The translations under genes and the position numbers were made by a program. From Hygrophila difformis (lineage: Eukaryota; Streptophyta; Magnoliopsida; Lamiales; Acanthaceae), in the NCBI GenBank assembly GCA_030278955.1, contig JAOANR010000003.1:60133628-60197627 (forward strand): DNA of 64,000 bases, read 5' to 3'. Positions 23,135 through 34,021 of the stretch are shown piece by piece. Position 1 is the stretch's first letter. Each line of letters starts with the position of its first letter. A model generated the notes under the pieces. That model had not been told where the DNA came from and made no database searches. It worked only from the letters and a program-made list of their open reading frames with translations.

Positions 23135-23793
23135 TAGGGGTGAAAACGGGACGGATACGGGCGGATAGTACTCATCCCGTATCCTATCCCATATTTTTTT
23201 GTCGAATATGGAATCGGATACGAATATGCCGGATACAAATACGAGTTCGAATATTTCGGGAAACGGATACGAGACGGATTCGGATTTTAACTCGGATAAT
23301 CTTATAATTACTAAAATTAATTTTTTTAATATTTTTTAAGTGAAATCGGAATATACTACTATGTAAGCTAAACTAAATTTTTAAATTTTCAAAGATCATT
23401 AGATATTTCGTTCAAAACATCTAAATAACATCACTACAAGATGTTATATACTACAGTTTTGATGCAAATAACCTAATGATGTAGTCAAGTTGATTGATAT
23501 GATTTGATTTAATAAATTACATATGGCTTTCAAGCTTTTGATTATATTTATACATATAGTATTACTTATTTATTTTAAAGTTAATATAATATATTATATT
23601 ATACATATATAAATACATATAAATTTTCGGATATTCGGATAGAAAATATGAATAATATCCGCATTATATTCGGATTTTTCGGATACGGGCGGATATTTAC
23701 AATCCCATATCCTGTCCTGTATCCGCCGGATATAAATATTCGAATTCGGATTCGAATATAATCGAATACGACGTCGGATGACTTTCACCCCTA
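23135..23793. mobile_element. Ac/Ds-like non-autonomous hAT element
   Basis: 659 bp with inverted ends TAGGGGTGAAA and a perfect 8-bp duplication CTTGTACT (23127-23134 and 23794-23801). The subterminal zones carry many GGATACGGG, CGGATA and TATCC motifs, like the transposase-binding repeats of Ac/Ds. No transposase gene is present. Confidence 0.92.
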
Positions 23794-24005
23794 CTTGTAC
23801 TTGAAATGGGACGAAATGGTTTCTTCCCTGAAATGCTTAGCTTCAAATCTGCAAGAAAACAGGGGAAGAAAGACAAGAGAGAAGAAAGAAGAAACCTATG
23901 CCACTGCCCGCCCGCCGCCTGCCTGTGTCGCCGGCCGCCGCCGCCCGCCTGCCTGGCTCAACGGGATTTGGAGAAAATAGGAGAATCGGATTTGGGAGGG
24001 GAAGG

Positions 24006-24108
<103 letters not shown>

Positions 24109-24280
24109 GTTTAATACGGCCTAAACCCACCCTTGATCCATGTATTAAATTATACACCCCACCCCTCATTAAAATAATACTATACATATCTCTAAAACAT
24201 GACAAACACAGATATGTATTATTTTTATATATAAAATTAGTGCAATGAGGCTCAATACAATCCAACAACCAAACATGCCC

Positions 24281-24951
24281 ATATAGTCTTGGGAAGGTTG
24301 ACCTTCAAAAATGGGATTGATTAATTTAATCCTAGTCAATGGGATTAAATTTATTTGGGTTTGGATAGGGGCGGATGACATTCAGCAAGTAAAATACTAT
24401 GAAGTATTGATAAAATGAGTACTGATAAAATGATCTATGAAGGCTCAATATATTAATTGGTGTTTATTTATATGTGAATTTTCTTTCATTATATTATTGT
24501 GAATACGCTGTGTTTATGTGAAATTTCATTGTAGAGAGAAAAATCAGAGAATACATACTCTTAAAAGGTCAAAATATTTAAATTTTTGGCGAAACAAATA
24601 TTTAAATTTTTGAGATGATGATTTTATGCAAACATATTATTAAAAGGATTGACTGAATTATGTTTAATAATATAATGATAATATAAAAATTGGAAATAAA
24701 TAAAAATAGTAGTGTAATTATTGCATTAAGAATATATATATAGATTATAAAAATAATATTAGTATAATAGTATTTTTTTTATGAAAGTACGGTTGAGAAT
24801 CAATAATTAGTATCTGGTTCAATGAGTCGACTAATTTGCTTTGGAGTGAGTTTTGAGATCAATTAGTTTTATAAAAACAAACCATCATCTTAAACATAAT
24901 TTTGAAAATATTCAAACAAGTATTAGCAGTTTTAACGTAGACTAACAAAAC
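24281..24951. other. AT-rich intergenic DNA
   Basis: I see no gene, tRNA or clear transposon end here. Confidence 0.6.
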
Positions 24952-25130
24952 TTTTTTTTTTTTTTGAAAAATCAGATATCTCCGGGCATTGGACCCAAGA
25001 CGAAGATCTGGTGGGTATTGAAGAGTTGTCTCTCCTAAAACAAAATTTTGCATACACAAAAGCTCGAACCGAGACATTTGATTAAACTGTCAGAGTCGCA
25101 TAACAATCAGACCAACTGCGTTTGGTCAAA
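24952..25130 (-). mobile_element. SINE, second family
   Basis: On the minus strand there is a B-box-like TCGGTTCGAGC, then TGTGTATGCAAAA, a GGAGAGAC block, TTGGGTCCAATGCCCGG and an A-rich tail (the T run at 24952-24965). The same order occurs at about 29390-29535, 45175-45305 and 46150-46290, so this is one dispersed family. The target duplication was not resolved. Confidence 0.65.
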
Positions 25131-25496
25131 AATTTAAATAATTTAAACATACTTAAAAATACTTTAAAAAAAATATTGATCATCAAGATCAAAACTTTTA
25201 ATTAGAAACTCCGTTTTCATTAAATTTAATATAATGACCAACTATAAACTAGTATTTTGTAAGATGTAAATTAACTATAATTTTCCATTAAAAGAACATT
25301 TTCATTAGTAATTGTATATGCTTCATAACAAGGTTTTTAAGATTGGAATTTTAGCTATGTTCACTTTCATATTTGTAAAATCGAAATCTTAAAATAGGAT
25401 TAAATCAGGATCTTAAAATCTTATCAAATTGTAACAATGGATGGAAAAATGAGTAAAAGTATTATATCTTTGTTTAGGAATCTTACAATGTGATTA

Positions 25497-26030
25497 TAGA
25501 GCTGTAGAACAAACAAGCAGTTCGCGAACAAAGCCCGATTCGATTCATGTTCGTCCGTTAATTGTTCGTTTGTAAAGCTTAACGAGCCAAGCTCGAACAC
25601 GAACACGAGCTTGTTTGCTTCACGAACGAACACGAGCTTGTTCGCGAACAGTTCGAAAGTGTTCGTATATGTTCATTTGGTAATTTTGTAATTTTATATA
25701 TTCATATATGTTTGTTTGATAATTTCAATATTGTGGGAAAAAATATCTAACCCTTAATTGGATAAATGACTCCTAATTTTTTGATAAATTTTTAATTGAG
25801 CCAAACGATCTCAAACGAGCCGAGCTGAACAAAAGAGTAAATTGACTCGTTTGAGCTAAACGAGCCGAGCCGAACACGAGCTCGAGCTCACGAACTTTTT
25901 TACGAGCCGAGCTCGAACACGATTTTAAGCTCGACTTCCTTAACGAACGAACACGAGCCGAGCTCGAATGCTTAACGAGCCGAGCTCAAACACCCAAAGC
26001 TCGGCTCGGTTCGGCTCGTTTACAGCTCTA
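25497..26030. mobile_element. Non-autonomous hAT element (TAGAGCTGTA family)
   Basis: 534 bp with ends TAGAGCTGTAGAAC and TAGAGCTGTAAAC on opposite strands and a perfect 8-bp duplication TGTGATTA (25489-25496 and 26031-26038). The interior is packed with GAGCCGAGCTCGAA-type subterminal motifs. Confidence 0.93.
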
Positions 26031-26038
26031 TGTGATTA

Positions 26039-26548
26039 GAACAATAAATTATAAAAACATAAAAATTAACCTAAGAGTAAGATCGAGCTTTTAACCGATC
26101 CTACAAAGATGAAGGAAGTATGATGGTAAAATCGTAAGATCCTAAGAGGAGGATCCTGATCTTAACAACCTTACTCCATATCAAATCAAACACAAGCCAA
26201 GAGTAGTGGATTATGGGTGACCAGGATCAAATATGAATAATAAATTTAATAATAGTATATACTCCATAACTTATACGAGGATTTGAACCAGGATGAAATA
26301 TGAATAATGAATCCTCCAAGCTTAATCCATTTAGCTTATGGGTTCAGACATTATAAGAGCTAGACAAGCAAAGTAATCAGGAGGTCCAAACAAAAAAATA
26401 AGAAATAAATTTATTTTTTCAGAAGACAGCCATACAGCAGAAGAATGTATATATGGCAAATATCAAAGATAATCATATTAAAGCTCCTCCCGTGCAACTA
26501 TGTAAACATTAATACAGCATAACCATAACTTGCCCGGGGGGCTGCGGC
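26039..26548. other. Peroxidase A 3' flank
   Basis: Non-coding; the part from about 26180 is shared with 31780-31976. No separate gene is seen. Confidence 0.6.
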
Positions 26549-26873
26549 TCATTCATGAATAAGACTTTGTATTTCTTTCTGCAGGAGGGACAATATGAGG
26601 TCAGTAAAAATACCCATGTTGAGTATAAATGAGATTAAGAATGCAGGAACATAAGATTGTTTCCCTACCTCTATAGCAAGTGGTGATGTCGTAGGAGCAT
26701 ATCTCTGTACCACTTTTCCATGTTTGTTCACAAGAAACTTTGTGAAGTTCCACTTTATAGCATCTATGAATAGACCGCCTTTTTGGGACTTCAGGAACTT
26801 GTACAGTGGCGATGTATTATTTCCATTAACATCAACCTGTTCGATAGAAGAGTTTAGCCAGAAACTCAGCTGC

Positions 26874-26920
<47 letters not shown>

Positions 26921-28890
26921 AAACTATACTGCAGAGGTGTATATCCAGATGAAAGGAATCTATGAAAGACAGCATATGATTTAGGGCTCTACAGAATCAG
27001 CTAAATTGATATATTAACTATCCCTAATGTGAAGCTTGGGATGTCTTCCATGGTTCCATTGAAGAAATCTAGACTGTCCCAAGAATGGATTAGGAAGAGG
27101 GTCAATTAAAAACATTGGTTCAAAAATGTAGTATATCAGAGACTGGTAAATCGATGATCTAGTATATGGACAATAGAGAATACCTTGTCAAAAATTGGGA
27201 ACTCAGCTTTAAACCTAGTGCACACAGTTTCCTTAATTTCTTCATTGGTTCCTGGTTCTTGTGAGGCGAACTGATTGCAAGGAAATGCAAGTATTTCAAA
27301 ACCTGAGACCAAAAGACAACCGTTGACATGACTTATTTTATATTATTATACAGTATATAATTATATATATTGGTCCATTTATTGGAATAAAAGATGGAAC
27401 AAACCTTGATCCTTATACTTGTCATACAAAACATTCAATTCCTTGTAATTTGACTGCGTCAAACCACTATGGAGGATGAAAAGTAAGGTGTAAGGATAAA
27501 TATGTTTAACAAAGAAAATACTTCGTAGTAAACAGAATAAGGTGGCATATCGAACACAGAAAATAGGCCAAAATGAAGAATAAAAAGCTTAGGATAATGT
27601 AGCAAAGTACCATTTCGAGGCAACATTGACAATCAGAAGAACCTTCCCAGCATAGTTGCTCAAAGGCACATCATTTCCTTGAATATCCTGTTTTATTTTA
27701 TTTAGCACACTTAGTATGAGAAGGCAATATTACATGAGTGAGTAACAAACGTGATATCCTAATTAAATCAGTACTCCCTCCGTCCCATATTTATCTTCTT
27801 ACTTTCCGTTTTTGGACGTCCCACATTTATCTTCCTACCCCAAAAAGGGAATTTTTTTTACTAAAATGTCCCTACATGTCCATATATTTACAGAAAAACC
27901 AATCCTTAATTTTACTAACAATTGCACTACAAGACAAAAAGAGACAAATTTACCCCTCAAAAAGTACACATGAAAATAATAAAATACAACTTTCTTAAAC
28001 TCCGTATCTACAGTGTCGAAGAAGATAAATATGGAACGGAGGGAGTAATAATCAGCACAGAAAAAAATCAGCGAACACATCCAAAATTAACTCTCAAACA
28101 GCTGCATAGGTCACATCACTAAAGCAATATCCATTTTGAGGACATTGCAAGTGCAAAAATTCAAATAAACTAACGTGATCAAACAATGAGGAAACTAATC
28201 TGCCCAAAATTTCCAGTAAACTAACATGCTCATGAACTTCATTGAAGGATTGTGACTTGAAAGCTGCATACTTGCATTACATGATCCTCTATGCATATGA
28301 TGATAATACTGAAAGGAAATACTTATACAGCTCAACCAAGTCATTCACACGAACATACATGTATCTCCTGATCCTATTTTATTTGACAAAATTTACAAAC
28401 AGTGTCCAATCAATCAATTAAATTGATTCTGATCCAGTTAAGTTTACTTCACAAAAGGTACTTAATTAGAGTGTCCTAAAATAACATATGAGACACAGCT
28501 TCTTCCTCCTAATTTTTAGGAAGAACAAAAACCATTCAAATATTCCCTATCTTGATACTATAATGGCAATTTTTCTAGAGCATCCAGTTATAGAACAGGA
28601 ACAGATTCTGTAATCTATTACCCAAACGAATTGGGGATGGGATACAGGGAATTCAATTAACTAACCGCAACGAAAAATTAACATAAGAAAATCAAAGCCA
28701 CCGCAGAAACAAAACAAACCATCAAAAACCCAAAACATAATCTGCAGAATACCTTGACAGTGAACTCGAACACAGATGTAGAAGACTCCGCCGCCATATC
28801 CTTAGCACCGCGGTCCCTGTAATACACCCAGAAAGCGAGTCCAAGAACAACAAGAGACGCCCATTGGGTGGGTCTTAATAAAGACTTCAT
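26549..28890 (-). CDS. Glutathione peroxidase-like protein, copy A (GPX3-type)
   Basis: Thiol peroxidase reducing hydroperoxides; plant members use thioredoxin. Exons (minus strand): 28890-28753, 27687-27611, 27466-27405, 27302-27184, 26836-26669, 26578-26549, all with GT-AG borders, giving 197 residues. A single hydrophobic segment (about 10-26, [15 protein letters not shown]) precedes the peroxidase domain, as in Arabidopsis GPX3, suggesting a secretory-membrane anchor. Catalytic residues: peroxidatic Cys72 (split codon TG|T), FPCNQF with Cys101, Gln107, Trp161-Asn162, and the expected resolving Cys120. C-terminus [13 protein letters not shown]. Intron 1 holds a Stowaway MITE; intron 4 ends in a T run of about 42. 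An upstream AG after the T run would add 33 nt in frame. The start at 28890 is the first ATG in frame with the anchor. Confidence 0.93.
26878..26919. repeat. Poly(A) run in peroxidase A intron 4
   Basis: About 42 A on the plus strand (T in gene sense) just upstream of the exon 5 acceptor region. The paralogue has about 37 at 32313-32349. Confidence 0.95.
27774..28045. mobile_element. Stowaway MITE in intron 1 of peroxidase A
   Basis: 272 bp with ends CTCCCTCCGTCCCATATTTA (complement at the right end) and TA target duplication (27772-27773, 28046-28047). Peroxidase B has the empty site CAGTAATAATCAG, so the insertion followed the gene duplication. Confidence 0.93.
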
Positions 28891-29390
28891 TTTTCGGCGA
28901 TTTCAAAGCAAATTTTCGCTGGCAAAGAAACCGCAAGTCAATTAGGGAAGCGGACGAAAATATCCTTTCTTGAACCGATCTCAAAATTTCGACGCCCACG
29001 TAAGTAGATCAACCACCACGTGATTAGATTGTCTTCGGCCGCCATTAATGGAACTTCAGCGTAATCTAGTAGCCTCATGCTAAACGTCCTTGTGTTTATT
29101 ACAGTAGGCAGGTCAGAAGGTAAATGGTGACAGATAATGAGATAAACGGCCTTAACTTACAATATATTGGGCCATGACTAAGTAAAACATGGGCCAATAA
29201 ATTTGGGCCCAATTACAATATATTGGGCCTAGGGTTGGTTGGTTGGTTTAAGGGGATTAACATAAATTGGGCATAGACACGGTTCCGGTTCAAAATATTT
29301 GTGGAACTAAACTCGGAGTGATCCGACCCCTATTGTGTTAAACTTAAACAGTCTACTACTTTCTATATCTAAGTGTAACACTTTTTTTTT
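28891..29390. promoter_or_regulatory. Upstream region of peroxidase A with a G-box
   Basis: About 240 bp are shared with the region upstream of copy B. CACGTG at 29017-29022, about 127 bp before the ATG, is a perfect G-box; the matching place in copy B (about 33560) reads CACGTT. No clear TATA box is seen. The rest of the stretch is non-coding. Confidence 0.5.
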
Positions 29391-29535
29391 TTAAGTAGTT
29401 GGTAAGCAAGGTCGCGGGTTCGAGCCTTGTGTATGCAAAAAACTTCTTTGGGAGAGGCGCTCTTAATTACCTTGTTAGTCTTGGGTCCAATATGACTTGA
29501 GGATACCCGGTTATTAAAAAAAAAATTAAAAATTA
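29388..29535 (+). mobile_element. SINE, second family, plus strand
   Basis: Starts near AGTAGTTGGTAAGC (A-box-like), has the B-box-like CGGGTTCGAGCC, then TGTGTATGCAAAA, GGGAGAGGCGC, TTGGGTCCAATATG and GGATACCCGG, and ends in an A-rich tail. It matches the elements at 24952, 45175 and 46150. Confidence 0.7.
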
Positions 29536-29820
29536 AAAGCTTGGTGACGTTAAAGAAGAGACTAGTAATTTTCATTATTCTCTAACCGATTAAGTTTGTA
29601 TCCTTAGTTATGCATATCCTGAAATGATATAATTTCATAGTTTTATGCTAAATCAAATGTCTCTTGCAAATATTACTTTTATGTGTTCATTAATACCACC
29701 ATGATTCAGGGCATATTACTTTTAATGTTTCCTTTAATTACGCTACAAAAATATCTCTTTTCATTTATCGAGAACACCATCATTGTAAAATAATGTGCTA
29801 TTGTAATTTTTATATAATGA

Positions 29821-30160
29821 TATGCTAAAAATAAAATAAAAAGTTATGTGCTAATCTTAAAAATAATCACAATGAAAATGATGTGCTAATATGATATTTT
29901 AGTACGTGCCATTTTATTTTCTGTATTTTATATATGATATAATATGATATAATGCTATGCTAAAATTAAAATAAAATCTACTGTGCTAACTTTAAAAATA
30001 ATTACAATGAAAATGATGTGCTAATATGTTATTTTAATAAGTGCCAATTTATTATCTGTATTCTTTGATATAATATGGTATATTGCTATGCTAAAAAATA
30101 AAAATAAAAAAAACTGTGCTAAACATAGAAATAAAAAATGTGTTGTTCTATATAAAAAAA
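29821..30160. repeat. Tandem repeat of about 133 bp
   Basis: TATGCTAAAA starts at 29821, 29956 and 30087, giving periods of 135 and 131. Each unit contains GTGCTAA, CAATGAAAATGATGTGCTAA and TATTTT, with changes. There are two full copies and a partial third. No coding potential. Confidence 0.8.
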
Positions 30161-30639
30161 TAAAATATGTTGTGCTATCATTTAAACAAATAAATGTTGT
30201 GCTTCCTATAAAAAAATCAATTCTGCATTAGGAATGGGAACAAATCAATTCTCCCATAACTATAGCAATATATTAAATGTCTGATTAATTACGGTTTATA
30301 GATAATTAAACCATTACAAAATAGTACAGCACACTTCCAAACTTCTGTAGCAATTTCCAAATATCCATAAAACCATATTTCAGGATAGTAATTTAATCGT
30401 TCTCTAACAACATTTATAAAACTAGAAACACCACCTACAACTATCTCTAACAAAATTTTATATACGGAGTATAAAACTAAACGTTTCAGTTCGTAATAAC
30501 TCGAAGTCACGGCTACAAATAGTTTTGTCAAATTAGCTAGTTATTATTTATTAAGCCTTTGGTAAAGCCTAAAAATTACTTTGTAGTCATTTCTTCTTGT
30601 CCCATCCCAAGTAATCAATGACAATACAGTGGTTCCTCC

Positions 30640-30815
30640 GTCCCACCTCAAGTGTCTTGTTACTGTTGGACACGAGAATTAAGATATAATTGATTTGCGA
30701 GTATATGATGGGGTCCAGTTGTTGGAGGGGAAAATTATTTGTATTTATAAAAAAAAAGACATTTGTAATGGGACATCCAAAAATATTAAGTATGACATTT
30801 GTAATGAAAATGCTA
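30640..30815. mobile_element. Degenerate Stowaway-like MITE
   Basis: CCTCCGTCCCACCTCAAGTGTC at the left and AATGGGACATCC with two GACATTTGTAATG copies at the right suggest a decayed CTCCGTCCC-type element. No clean TA borders. Confidence 0.4.
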
Positions 30816-31614
30816 GATTTTGACTTACCAACTTCTTGGCATTATAGTTAATTCTAGATTCCAGAAATAACCATAATCAACTGATATTCGGTTAGAAGTT
30901 TTTTTAACCCCACCTATCAAAAGGTTGTGAGTCGACGGACTTGACCACTAACTAGGCCAAAGCCGGATAGAAGTTTCTTTTGTTATACTCTTAGGTATAC
31001 AAGAAATAAAATACAAATCATCCATAACACAAAAGCAACAAAGAGGAAAATGTAAGGTTGTAAGGTGAGTAGCTAACTAGCTATCACTCTAGCTTTTTAC
31101 ATAATTCTTGAACATCTTCGAACAAGTATTCTTGGACATTTTCGAACAAGTATTGTACGATTAACCAATCTTTTGATTTCTGTATGATTTTTATTTTTTA
31201 AAAGCAATTTTATTAAAAAAATATATATGTATTTTTTTTTTTGGAGTAAAAGTAAAATAATAAAATAAAATATTCAGGTCAATTCGCTATACTATTTTTT
31301 GATTTACTAACATAAGAATAATTAAAACATACTTAAAATTACTACATCTTTGTTCTTTATTAATCATTTCACACATTTTTAATCATTAATAATTCAAACA
31401 TTTAATATTCTAAATATACGTAATTAAACAAATTAAACTTCTCCCTCGGCTATGCATTTTCTTATAAGATTATGTTAAAAAATTTGTTTGGTAATACTAA
31501 ATGAATAGTAACAAGTAACAACTTCCCCACCCGGCCCTTATCCATCCACTTGTATTCCTTTGTAATTTGTGTGGTATGGTCCCCATCACCCTTCTTTTAA
31601 TAAAAAAAATGAGG
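30816..31614. other. Intergenic DNA with SINE scraps
   Basis: About 31525-31612 resembles the 3' half of the SINE at 22445-22621 (CCCACCCGGCCC, TTTGTAATTTGTGTGGT, short A tail). The remainder is AT-rich with nothing recognisable. Confidence 0.45.
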
Positions 31615-31976
31615 AAGTATTAATCAAGTTAAAATTTTAATAAGAAACTTCTTCTGATGAAATTTAACATAATGACCGACTATAAAATAGTATTCTGTAA
31701 GATGTAATTAAACTATAATTTTTCACAGGAAGAACGTTTTCATTGATAATAGTATAAACTCCATAATTTATCAAATCAAACACAAGCCAAAGAGTAGTGG
31801 TTCATGTGTGATGAAATATGAATAATGAATCCTCCAAACTTAATCCATTATGGATTCAGACAAGCATACTAATCATAAGGTCCAAACAAACGAAGAAATG
31901 ATTTATTAAAGCTCCTCCTGTGCAACCATGTAAACATCGAGACAGGATAACCATCCCTTGCCTGGGGGGCTGTGGC

Positions 31977-32304
31977 TCATTCCTGCATAAGACTTTGTAT
32001 GTCGTTCTGCAAGGGGGACAGTATGAGATCAGTAAAAATGCCTATGGTGAGTATACATGAGATTAAGAATGCAAGAACACAAGATTGTTTCCCGACCTCT
32101 ATAGCAAGTGGTGATGTCGTAGGTGCATATCTCTGCACCACTTTTCCTTGCTTGTTCACAAGAAACTTTGTGAAGTTCCACTCTATAGCATCTATGACTT
32201 GACCATCTTTCCGGGACTTCAGGAACTTGTACAGTGGTGATGTGTTATTTCCATTAACATCGATCTGTTCGATAGAAGAGTAAGAGTTTAGCCAGGAACT
32301 CAGC

Positions 32305-32353
<49 letters not shown>

Positions 32354-33448
32354 TATAGTGCAGAGATATCCATCCAGCTGAAAGGAATCTATTACAGACA
32401 CCATATGATTTAGGGCGCTACAAAATCAACTAAATTGATATATTAATTATCCCTAATGTGAAGCTTGTGCTGTCTTCCATGTTTCCATTGAAGAAATCTA
32501 GACTGTCCCAATAATGGTTAAATTTAAAACATTGCTTCAAATAATTATAAGAGACTTGTAAAATGATGGTCTAGTATAAGAACAATAAAGATTACCTTGT
32601 CAAAAATTGGGAACTCGGCTTTAAACCTAGCGGATACGGTTTCCTTAATTTCTTCATTGGTTCCTGGCTCTTGCGAGCCGAACTGATTGCAAGGAAATGC
32701 AAGTATTTCAAAACCTGGGACCAGAAGACAGCCGTTGGCATGACTCGTTTTATATTTGGTCCTTTAATGAAATAAAAGATGCAACAAACCTTGATCCTTA
32801 TACTTGTCATACAAAACATTCAATTCCCTGTAATTTGACTCCGTGAAACCACTACGGAGGATGAAAAGTAGTAGTAAGTTGTTAGGATAAATATATGTTA
32901 ACAAAGAAAACAGTAAACACAATAAGGTAGCATGCCAAACACAGGAAATAGGCCAAAGTACCATTTCGAGGCAACATTGACAATCAGAAGCACCTTCCCA
33001 GCATAGTTGCTCAAAGGCACATCATTTCTTTGAATATCCTAATTCAATCAGTAATAATCAGCGCAGTGAAAAATCAGTATGACAATCAGCAACATCATCA
33101 TCCAATATTTATTTCCAAAATTTCCAGTAAACTAATATGCTCATGATGAACTTCAATTAAAGGTTGTGACTTGAAAGTTGCATACTTGCATTACATGATG
33201 ATAATGCTTTGAAGGGAAATATTTTCACACGAATATACATGTAATTCTTGATCCTATTTTATTTGGCAAAATTTTTTTTCGAAATAGTGTCCAACACAAA
33301 ATCTGCAGAATACCTTGACAGTGAAGTCGAACAGAGATGTAGTAGATGATTCCTTAGCACTGCGGTCCCTGTAATACACCCAGAAAGCGAGTCCAAGAAC
33401 AAAAAGAAACGCCCATTGGGTGGGTCTTAATAAAGACTTCATTTTCAT
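31977..33448 (-). CDS. Glutathione peroxidase-like protein, copy B (resolving Cys replaced)
   Basis: Exons (minus strand): 33448-33314, 33038-32962, 32851-32790, 32714-32596, 32264-32097, 32006-31977, giving 196 residues with no stop or frameshift. The N-terminal anchor is kept ([16 protein letters not shown]). Peroxidatic Cys71, FPCNQF and the Trp-Asn pair (IEWNFTKF) are present. The residue matching Cys120 of copy A is Ser119 (TCC at 32634-32632, in [11 protein letters not shown]). In plant peroxidases of this family that Cys forms the disulfide that thioredoxin reduces, so the catalytic cycle may differ. Other changes: KKGGLF-type loop reads RKDGQV. Exon-intron structure is conserved, so this is a DNA-level duplicate, not a retrocopy. 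The exon 5 donor is GTCGGG. Confidence 0.92.
32313..32349. repeat. Poly(A) run in peroxidase B intron 4
   Basis: About 37 A, at the same place as in copy A, so the run predates the duplication and has changed length since. Confidence 0.95.
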
Positions 33449-33724
33449 TCACCGAATTCAGAGCAAATTTTCGCTGTGCTACGTCAATTAGAGGAACGAA
33501 CGAAAATATCCTTTCTTGAATCGATTTCAAATATTCGACGCCCACGCAAGCCGATCAACCACCACGTTATTACTATATTTTTCTTCAGTGGCCATTAATG
33601 GAACTTCTGCGTAAACTAGTGGCCTCAGGCTACACGCCCTTGTGTTTATTACAGAAGTTAGGCAGGTCAGAACTCAGAAGGTAAACGGTGTGAGGGTAAT
33701 GGCGTTGAATTATCATATTTTAAA

Positions 33725-33872
33725 TAGGGATGTTGAGTGCGGTTCAAACCATGTGGTTTGATTTGAAATGCTAAAATGCTTTGATTTGATTTAATTTTTC
33801 CCAAACTATTCTTTTGCAGTTTGGTTTGGGTTTGGTGCGAAACCGCACCAGATCGCACCGCGTTCACCCCTA
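33725..33872. mobile_element. Short hAT MITE
   Basis: 148 bp; ends TAGGGATGTTGAGTGCGG and TAGGGGTGAACGCGGTGCG on opposite strands; perfect 8-bp duplication ATTTTAAA (33717-33724 and 33873-33880). Confidence 0.92.
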
Positions 33873-34021
33873 ATTTTAAATTACCATGTACTCCTATATT
33901 ATTGGTAGAAAGATTTCTACACACTTGTGTCGGTACATGAGTGTCAATTTATTTTTTTTTAAAAAAAATATCATGTATATTATTGGTAGAAATATTTTCA
34001 CATTTTACATTACTAGGAAGA

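Larger units (their letters stand above)
25183..29135 (-). repeat. Segmental tandem duplication, unit A (peroxidase copy A)
   Basis: Sequence from about 25183 to 29135 is similar to about 31615 to 33700, covering the gene, its introns, about 200 bp upstream and several hundred bp downstream. Unit A is longer because of the hAT at 25497-26030, a Stowaway in intron 1 and intron sequence missing from unit B. Both units have the same orientation. Confidence 0.8.
31615..33700 (-). repeat. Segmental tandem duplication, unit B (peroxidase copy B)
   Basis: Counterpart of 25183-29135. Exon lengths are the same except exon 1 (135 against 138). The introns remain alignable by eye, so the duplication is not ancient. 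Confidence 0.8.

Noticed and set aside
31977..33448. Copy B as a processed pseudogene
   Set aside because: All five introns are kept at the same positions and the frame is intact, so it is a DNA duplicate.
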